Positions 58,201 through 64,000 of a stretch of 64,000 nt of DNA are shown here, piece by piece. The notes beneath the pieces are model-generated. The model did not search any database and was not told the DNA's origin. It worked only from the letters and a program-made list of their open reading frames with translations. How positions within the stretch are numbered: position 1 is the stretch's first letter; every line of letters starts with the position of its first letter. Position numbers and translations under genes: made by a program. Source of the stretch: Trileptium ribeirensis (lineage: Eukaryota > Nematoda > Enoplea > Enoplida > Thoracostomopsidae). The stretch spans positions 186,001 through 250,000 of the forward strand of contig JASANE010011638.1 of NCBI GenBank assembly GCA_030248225.1, written 5' to 3'.

Positions 58201-60147
58201 AGCTTAAAAGGCATTTAATATAGGTGTTAAGCTCTAGATAACTAAACTATCGTATTCAGCATACTGAATACTGTTTATAGACCATGTCGATCCCTGTACG
58301 CAATACATCGCCACACAAATGAAAAGAAACTACAGTTTGGAAATCGCGTTCGTCCACAGCAAAACCCTTGAACCGCTTTAAAATGTACAACATAATCAAG
58401 TTGGACTTTAAATCCATCGGATTTAGCGTACTTCCATTACCAAACAAAATCGTATTCAACGTGCCAGATAGCAAAATCATCGTATTCTGCGTGCTTCATA
58501 ACCCAATAGGCACTAGCTGTAATGCAAAAGTAATCTTAAGATGCGCCCCCAACCATCCTCTTTTGACACCATACGTTTTTAGAGAACAAAACTCGAATTT
58601 CAATAGCCGTATTCGATTCCGACATTTTTCTGTTCGTTAACGCCATTAGCGAATGCAATTCGGCCCCTGTACTTTACCACCAATGTGTTCGGAAACATTT
58701 TCAATAATATTATAATGTATGAAATATGAAACGGACTAATTTCTGTTCTTTAATGCAAAAATGAGATTTGTGTTCAGTGAACAATTGAATGGCAATTGCT
58801 TTTGACAAAAGTGGATGGTATGGGGCGCAGCTTAAGTTTACTCATGCCCAGGGTAAAAACAATAAATAGACACTCGTTGTAAAGTGAAAACAGGTAATAA
58901 CATGACGAAATTGAAAGTTATTTTCACCAAAATTGTAGATCTTGATGAATGCGAAGCCGGTGCTGCGAGATGCAGGTTACAATGCACAGATATCTGTTCG
59001 GCAACATTAGCAAAGTGCACTGACAAAAAAGAAATTTTTAGAATTTTCCTTAGCACCTTCAGTGCTTTCAAAACTAGCACATCACCAACATGTCAGATAA
59101 CCAAAACATTGTAGTCAGCCTACCAGAAAAACTATATAGAGAATTCTTGATGACCTGTATACAATACGTTACCTAAATAATTGAAGATAGAATATATTCT
59201 GGAAATCGACTTCATTGATTCCAGTAAATGAAATAAGCACGCTGACACTAGATAACTAATTCACTGCATTCATCCATCAGAAATACCTATATATAAATAG
59301 ACCATTCTTGATGCCCTGCACACAATACATAATCAGACGAATGAAAAAGCATTACATTTTAGAAATCAGGTTCGTCGACCGCAAACCATCTAAACCCCAT
59401 GAAACGGTATAATATAGTCAAGTTGGACTCTTGATGGCAAAATCATCATATTCAGCGTGCTTCATAACGTAATAGGCACTCGTTGAAAGGCAAAACAAGC
59501 AATAACACAGAAAATTGAAAAAATCGCTATTTATGGCAAAGGGTTAACGAGCCATATTCAGACTCACATCGGCCCAGGGAGTGGTCTCACAAAAAATACG
59601 GGGTCAGCAAAGTTGTAGATATAACTGATTCTGTGCGGTGGTCCGGGTTATTCGAGGCAAACCCATGTCGTGAGATATGGGCGGTGAAAGACTGGTATCC
59701 GTATGGCTAAATATGGCAAAGGACCCTTAAGAATCTATTTTTTGCCATTTTGATTCCAAAAATGAGGTCGAAGCTGCTCGCGTTCAAGTCTCATCACTTT
59801 TACTATCGAACAAAAAATATCGAAATTGGCCCATCCGAAAATGAGTTATAAATGAAAGAAACAAAAAAGGAAATTTTCACGATTTTCCCATTAACGCCCT
59901 CACTGGAAACTCCGCTCGCTTCGCTGGTTCCGTTTCAAATATAAATGGGTTGCTATTACCTTAAGGTTATCAAGCGATTGCTGAAAAATCCATGGATTCC
60001 TTGTCACGTAGGCGCCTAGATTCTCGAAGGGAATGCCACAACTTTGGGCCAAAAACTGAAGCACCGGCAAGATGTCACGGTCAAAATTTGCTTTAACAAT
60101 AAAATCAGCGGCGTTCGTTTTGATCTCCAAGTGCGACAAATCGACTC
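49050..60147 (-). CDS. MTERF3: MTERF3, mitochondrial transcription termination factor 3 (5' incomplete)
   Basis: MTERF3 (MTERFD1) is a mitochondrial matrix protein of mTERF repeats that restrains mtDNA transcription and helps assemble the mitochondrial large ribosomal subunit. Five minus-strand exons join in phase: 60147-59960, 55166-54954, 52624-52534, 51170-51058 and 49214-49050 with a TGA stop. The protein runs from VDLSHLEIKTNAADFI, FENLGAYVTRNPWIFQQSLD and IKTIDGRLGWVQREFGL through HEELGFTVDNMKELLLKDP, TFDYVHTELGFSHEKILHWP and RHEFLKSKRRDQYDPTLPNY to EYNAFLKNI-stop. mTERF repeats show as L-x3-P-x2-L-type motifs (TRNPWIF, IRAPKLI, LKDPKLW, HWPFIL). About 256 codons of the C-terminal part are present. 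The mitochondrial targeting sequence and N-terminal exons lie upstream, beyond what I could find. No internal stops, so it is likely functional. Confidence 0.95.
49398..50222 (+). repeat. Tandem segmental duplication, MITE in one copy only
   Basis: Copy 1 (49398-49877) and copy 2 (49882-50222) share, in order, CAGCTTGACTTG, TTTCGGCACATC, ATTTCCAAAATGTGCTA, ATACCTGCCAATAATAAT, GGAAATAGAACGAAAA, GCTGCAGCTTG and CAAAATAACTAATTATCAATG. Copy 1 is longer by the family A element at 49525-49648. Lies in the last MTERF3 intron (49215-51057). Confidence 0.88.
49525..49648 (+). mobile_element. Family A copy 6, short, with preserved empty site
   Basis: Ends CTGTGTTTTCCAAATTGG and AAGCCCAG. Flanks ATAAA (49520-49524) and ACAAA (49649-49653). 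The duplicate locus at 49997-50001 has a single ACAAA and no element, showing the pre-insertion state. Confidence 0.85.
50455..50930 (+). repeat. Diverged tandem repeat, four ~140-bp units
   Basis: Each unit has TTTTTCATGCTTACCACTT-like, CTGTATTTCTAGA, ACCACGAG-ACCGCA and GTTGT sequences. Units start near 50459, 50590, 50726 and 50871. In the last MTERF3 intron. Confidence 0.8.
51058..51170 (-). CDS. MTERF3: MTERF3 exon D
   Basis: 113 nt: two bases complete His, then KNALIRTFDYVHTELGF, SHEKILHWPFIL and RYSQHHIR. Acceptor AATTTCAG, donor CAGG|GTATGA, phase 0. Confidence 0.93.
51171..52533. other. MTERF3 intron C-D
   Basis: AT-rich intron. It includes a two-unit ~95-bp tandem duplication at 52238-52390 (CCATAATT...ATCTCCTC, GAGCTCGGG/GAACTCGGG, AGACTTGACC). 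No exon or RNA gene seen. Confidence 0.5.
52534..52624 (-). CDS. MTERF3: MTERF3 exon C
   Basis: 91 nt: LLEFTIHEELGFTVDNMKEL, LLKDPKLWLR plus one base. Acceptor TGTATTTCAG, donor AGAC|GTAAGT. The longer open frame across 52536-52856 is a different register and is not the exon. Confidence 0.93.
53107..53281 (+). mobile_element. Mariner-type miniature element 1
   Basis: Begins TACAGTTACGGTCAGAAGT and ends GGTCATTTCTGGCGTGTGCTGTA, so both ends read TACAG inward with a CAGAAATGA-like core and a TA at each border. Interior has GCGAA/TTCGC inverted words. Noncoding, in intron B-C. Confidence 0.6.
53571..53881 (+). mobile_element. Mariner-type miniature element 2
   Basis: Right end TTTCTGGCGACTACTGTA, whose complement is TACAGTAGTCGCCAGAAA. 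The left end around 53572-53594 (CAGTACGCGCCCGACAAATG) is a diverged match. TTCGA-rich body shared with element 3. Confidence 0.55.
54595..54821 (+). mobile_element. Mariner-type miniature element 3, left end unclear
   Basis: Body GTTCGTTTGTTCGAAACG and right end TTTTTGGGGATTATTGTA parallel element 2 (GTTCGTTCC..., TTTCTGGCGACTACTGTA). Left end not resolved. Confidence 0.45.
54954..55166 (-). CDS. MTERF3: MTERF3 exon B
   Basis: 71 codons in phase 0, IRRDYLASKRFSDLDITAIV to GVGYMQ. Acceptor TTTCGACAG, donor CAG|GTACAT. Confidence 0.95.
55724..55819 (+). mobile_element. 96-bp mariner-type element forming a hairpin
   Basis: Perfect 15-bp inverted repeat AGAAATAAAAGCAAA/TTTGCTTTTATTTCT with a nested perfect CTCGCGAA/TTCGCGAG stem. 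Outer ends TACAG... and ...TGTA give TA borders. Intron A-B of MTERF3. Confidence 0.65.
56200..57830 (+). repeat. Tandem array, ~165-bp units
   Basis: GATGAATT(A/G)CTCTACAGAATGAGACC, followed by ATAGCTC(G/T)AG, GAAGAGATATTA, TTCGTGT-TTTTGGG and GACAATAGCAGC, recurs with starts near 56284, 56452, 56580, 56750, 56915, 57487 and 57657. The regular spacing is broken between 57035 and 57420 by a LINE fragment. Confidence 0.85.
57035..57420 (+). pseudogene. LINE pol C-terminal fragment (R1/Jockey/I-like)
   Basis: Frame reads RSRFLWKLSKDRLRIAIHVL, RGHNLLNAHLRVMKLRESGV, then C-x2-C-x8-H-x4-C (CE-stop-CRQEAETSEHFVFGC) with a TAG inside and QRFLGA after another stop. This is the segment after RNase H in R1/Jockey/I-type LINEs. 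It shares the C-x8-H-x4-C spacing with the 13.0-kb fragment. Inserted in a tandem array inside an MTERF3 intron. Confidence 0.65.
58240..59520 (+). repeat. Three diverged copies of a ~280-450 bp segment
   Basis: Blocks near 58250-58540, 58850-59210 and 59250-59510 share, in the same order, GATAACTAA, TAGACCAT-CTTGAT, CAATACAT, GGAAATCG-TTCGT, GTCAAGTTGGACT, AAAATCATCGTATTC, GTGCTTCATAAC and ATAGGCACTCGTTG. In MTERF3 intron A-B. Confidence 0.6.
59960..60147 (-). CDS. MTERF3: MTERF3 exon A (first one found)
   Basis: Acceptor CTTATTTCAG|GAGTCGAT, donor AACCTTAAG|GTAATA. Two bases complete the previous codon, then 62 codons from VDLSHLE to NLK. It enters in phase 1, so at least one upstream exon is missing. 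Confidence 0.95.
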
Positions 60148-60348
60148 CTGAAATAAGCATCGAATGAATACAATAACAGACAAATAATGTTAAGTGCCAA
60201 AAATATACGCTGACGGACGAAATTGCGTCAGTACGCGTGCATACAAAATAGTGTCCTTCCCCATCTTCGAATGTCAGCGCCTGTACGTACCTTTGTTCGT
60301 AACGATTCTCCCATGGGGTCGGAAATTTAACGAGACACAAATTCGAAA

Positions 60349-60759
60349 CTAGGCTCTCTTAAAAGGGGGGGGGGTGGGGGGCCTGGCATTTTTGGGTTCC
60401 CCCTGGTTCAGAACAGGTGCCCCCGGTTCATGCCCCCTGGCAAAATATTGGGCTCCTCCCGGTTCACCGCCTCTTCCAAAATTTTTTTGTGTGCTTTAGG
60501 TCCAAAGCACATAAAATTTGATCAAAATTAGTATTAAATTCCGTTATCAAGCCAAAAATTTTGCAAATTTTGTCAAAATTTGCTTCAAAATAGCTTTTTG
60601 TCTCCATCAAAACCATTTTGGCAGTGTTTCTGAAACGATTTTTAACCGTTTTTCTCTTGCAAAAAAGCCCCCTGGCAAAATCGAGCGCCGCCCGGTTCGG
60701 AACCAGGGGCCCCCTGGTTCGTGCCCCCTGGCAAAATTTTCAGCGAATGGAGAGCCCAG
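60349..60759 (+). mobile_element. Family A copy 7, longest
   Basis: 411 bp. Left end CTAGGCTCTC, right end GGAGAGCCCAG, perfect 5-bp target duplication CGAAA (60344-60348 and 60760-60764). Contains a G10-T-G6 run at 60365-60381 and three CCCCCTGGCAAAA words. Confidence 0.9.
60365..60381 (+). repeat. Poly-G run
   Basis: Ten G, one T, six G. A potential G-quadruplex and a likely sequencing/assembly weak spot. Confidence 0.85.
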
Positions 60760-60764
60760 CGAAA

Positions 60765-62848
60765 AATATCTTTTTCGATTTAGATCGCCTCAAACACACT
60801 AAATACAAAGAAATAGTTATAGCTACGCTGTTATATCGCTTCAAAATAAACAACAGGCGTGTGGTACAGTTATTGCTGATATTGTTATCAAACAAAATAA
60901 AAAAGCCGCTGGCGGGCTAAAAATTATTTTCCTATAACGCTTAGGTGCTTAACTAACATGATTTTTTAAAGTTAATTTAATAACAAGTTCCCCCCGCCGG
61001 ATTACTTTGTAAAGCCAACTGGAATATATTGCCCTATAGCATCATCAAAGCACTGTACGAACTTTATAACAAAATATCGGCACTGCTGCATTTACATAGA
61101 ATAATTATGTAACAAAGATCATTCTTAAAAACTATACTGTGCAACTGATTAAAAACTATTGTCCTATTTACGGTATAGTGCCCTCCGAATTGTTTGAGAC
61201 GCACCATAACCCATTTTTAGAAGGGTACGTGATTTATTTGAATGTCCCAACAGACAAAGCCTCACCTAAATGCGTATGGGTAACCATCATTTTAGTCTAA
61301 CTCCAGTTGCCATTGGACATAATTTATTGCCAAATATAATTTTAAATCTTTTTAATCGCAGCACAGTGGAACGCGATAATTGACTTAACACAGTGCGAAC
61401 GCGTAGCACGTGGACAAACTAAATATCCGTAAGTGGTCGAATAAAAGACTTTTAGTAACAAATAATAATTATAATGCATTTGATTTTAAAGAGAAAGACG
61501 GTCTGAAGATGCATTACTATGGAACAATAGTGATTTGCCTTAAATACACTTTTAATAATACAACACGCTTGGGTGCATCACGCTGATGACTATTTTATGA
61601 ATGAGTTATCTTAAAAGACAAAGAAAATGGCCATTTATTGGTAATTCTCATTAGTGAAAGGGCCTTAGAGCAGTTTAATAACTCATAACTAATTAGTAGA
61701 AAAAAGTCCATTATAAATGGTCCATTTTAAAGGTCAAACGAAAATTAAAAATTTCACCCAAAAATTAAAATTATTACTGGGTCTTGATTTTATCTGGAAA
61801 TTTACTAAATTTAAGCCAATTTATTAGCACCCCCAAATCTTTATTGGGTATTACTGAATATTTACTGTGCATTATGACCTTCGCCTGGAAAATTACTGGT
61901 AGCATTAAATTTAGTTACATTTATAAATTTTCTATTCCTGGGCTTCTTGGACCAACAAAATTTGTTGGAAATTTATCATCACTCTTCACTTTTAAAGTGG
62001 ACAATCTATAATATTGCAGTGGTAATTTGCATCTTACCATTGTGATGAGTTTCCTGCATAATGTTCTTGCCGTTGAGTCCCACTAATTCTAAATGAGATA
62101 AACTTAAGAACGCATGTAGCCATCGCCACGCGTTTCGCACAAAAGAGGATGATATTACTTCCCATAGAGGCACATGTAAGCCGTCCATTAGCACGACTCT
62201 TGTGGTAACATATTAAGTAAATGTGTAAATTTTTTGCTATATTATGTGTAAAATCCGCAAGTTTTATCAAAGCGGAAATTAGAATATTTTATTTCAATAG
62301 CTATAATTCAAAAACGGATTTACTTAGTTAATTCTTGCCCATTTGGTGTATTTAGATACCGTGTTCACGCTTTGTCTAGCGAGCTGCAACTTCGCACCAC
62401 GTAAAACATTGACCGATTTGACTAAAATTTAAGCAATGCACACACGATTACATGACATGCATTCAATGGAACCAACATTTTGCTCATTATTTAATGCGAT
62501 GACATGACGGGTTAAAAGCTCCAAAATTCTGCTTTTGTTATGTTACACCTATGCAGCTTCACAAATAGGAAAATCAATTTGGTCATAATTTTTACTGCGC
62601 ACGCGAATTTTATTTTAAATATTATGATTATTACTGTATCCCGTGTCATTAAGAAATATTTGTTCAAATGCCAACCTCTAACAATCAATCTATTTTCACA
62701 AAAAATCGTAAATTTTGTGAAGTGGCCATCTATAAAACCGGATAATGTGTAGTACAATAAATGTGCGCTCATGCTTCCAAAAATCAGTAATGAGGAAGAA
62801 ACCTTATTCTGCAATCTGCTATTGTTATGGATTTGCTTCGCCAGAACA
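60765..62848. other. Region upstream of MTERF3 exon A, no exon recognised
   Basis: The missing 5' exons of MTERF3 should lie here or beyond the window. I read the minus-strand open frames (for example 62194-62006 and 62814-62512) and none resembles the MTERF3 N-terminal half. AT-rich, no recognised repeats. Confidence 0.4.
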
Positions 62849-63464
62849 TGTTGGAATTACATTCGATCCTGTTCTGGAAGCGCCTATATGAACGAAGACA
62901 TCCTCACACATGGAGTTACTGCATCTCAATCCTTCTAGAATGTTCTACGGATTTCGAAGACTGATGTCATGATTATTCTATAAGATTCTTTTATTATATT
63001 TAAAGATGGTTGCTTACCACAACTTGAGTTACTGTTTAGTTACTGCTGAAGTACTGTTTCATTACTGTTGAGTTTACTGTTTCTTGTTGTCTCGATTCAA
63101 CGTTAGTTTTACAGTCTTGTTTACTACGTTTTGTTCACTTACTTTTGTTGGCTTTCAATAAACGTTTGTTTTCTACAACTCAACGTGGATCTACGCCTCT
63201 GGGAATACAACAGAAGCTGTCTGGCGCACTGAGTAGGATCTTGTTCAACACTACGATCGACTGCCACATAGTCAACGGATTGATCAAAATCGAAGTCATC
63301 GCATCATGGCCGAATTCAAGGACCTGATGGTACTCATGCAAAAACAACTTCAGCAACAACAAGAAATGATGCTGAAGATGGAGCAACAACGGAAGGACGA
63401 TCAGACAAGATTCGAAAGTATACTTGCGAAGATCACGTCAGGTACGACTTTAACTTCTACTTAA
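62849..63464 (+). mobile_element. LTR retroelement 5' end: LTR, primer site, gag start
   Basis: TGTTGGAATTACATTCG begins an LTR-like sequence with TTATATTTAAAG and an AATAAA at about 63157. A possible end at AATACAACA (63204-63212) forms an imperfect inverted repeat with the start. TGGCGCACTGAGTAGG at 63222 looks like a tRNA primer-binding site. An ATG follows at 63306. The element is lost after ~63430. The exact LTR end is uncertain. Confidence 0.6.
63306..63464 (+). pseudogene. gag N-terminal fragment, 52 codons
   Basis: MAEFKDLMVLMQKQLQQQQE and MMLKMEQQRKDDQTRFESIL form a glutamine-rich coiled-coil start, as in many gypsy gags. It ends at a TAA at 63462. Similar in style to the fragment at 20840-20514. 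The sequence after codon ~45 no longer looks like gag, so the element is truncated. Confidence 0.55.
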
Positions 63465-64000
63465 TAGAGATTAATAATTACAGCAGACATCACATAACGC
63501 GCGCTTCGTTTAAAAAACTTCTTGCCAAATTATAATATTCTAATGCACGTCAAAGTTCCAACGGTTTATAATTTCAAGGACTACATAGCTACAATGTAAA
63601 TTAATCATTAGCAATCTCAGAAAATTAAATTCTACTATAAAATGAATAACTACTTGAAACGCTTACCAAGATCCACTAGTTTTTGCAAAGTTTTTGACTC
63701 GTTCACAATCGTTGCTAGCGAATAAGTCCTTAATCGTTTACGAGGCACAAATTTTGGGACTTCGAACGGCTCCGGATACCGCAGAATTCCGGTTTCGTCT
63801 AAAATAGGGGTAAAATTTTTTTACAGTAACTTAACTAAACTATAGCAACGACCAGATTCAGAAAAGCAAGCCGTTTGCGAAAAAAGTTCTTATAAACCAG
63901 TTGAACAGCACTAATTTTTCGTCGAGTGCTCGCTCAAGACCTTTTTTTATTTCAGTGCACAACTATATAATAATTTATTATTCTAGCAAAAACTACTTAG
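63465..64000. other. Right end of window
   Basis: AT-rich; nothing recognised on either strand. Confidence 0.4.

Overview
The window is AT-rich animal DNA. It carries two intron-split housekeeping genes on the minus strand and a large load of decayed mobile elements. The first gene encodes ARPC4, a subunit of the Arp2/3 actin-nucleating complex. Five exons lie between 9594 and 1318, and only the last one or few codons are uncertain. The second encodes MTERF3, a mitochondrial transcription/ribosome-assembly factor that is essentially restricted to animals. Five exons lie between 60147 and 49050 and reach the stop codon; the 5' exons were not found in the window. Introns of 0.9-4.8 kb, the repeat content and L2/CR1- and R1/Jockey-like LINE remains point to an invertebrate metazoan. 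I cannot name the species.

Layout. 1-9.6 kb: ARPC4, with short inverted-repeat (TIR) elements in its introns. 9.6-13.6 kb: repeats and a LINE 3' fragment on the minus strand. 13.66-22.02 kb: a minus-strand Ty3/gypsy-like element with diverged LTR-like ends, gag and protease remnants, and no recognisable reverse transcriptase or integrase. 22.0-25.4 kb: LTR fragments and an L2/CR1-like LINE ending in an (ATT)n tail. About 26-40 kb: a block with different composition, no convincing genes, and many perfect inverted repeats (hairpins). 40.3-48.7 kb: a plus-strand Ty3/gypsy relative of the 13.7-22 kb element. It reads gag-protease-RT-RNase H-linker-integrase, then a PHD finger in the integrase frame, then a further degraded reading frame of unknown function. 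49.05-60.15 kb: MTERF3, whose introns hold mariner-type miniature elements, tandem arrays and a LINE fragment. 62.85-63.46 kb: the 5' end of another LTR element with the start of gag.

The two cellular genes are separated by about 39 kb that is almost entirely transposon-derived or unassigned. The strongest unusual observations are: two miniature-element families with CTGG...CCAG ends and 5-bp target duplications, one copy of which has its empty site preserved in a neighbouring duplicate; the integrase-PHD fusion and the extra downstream frame in the gypsy element; and the hairpin-dense block at 28-39.3 kb.

All coding calls were made by reading translations by eye. Splice sites were assigned from GT/AG signals together with phase and protein continuity.
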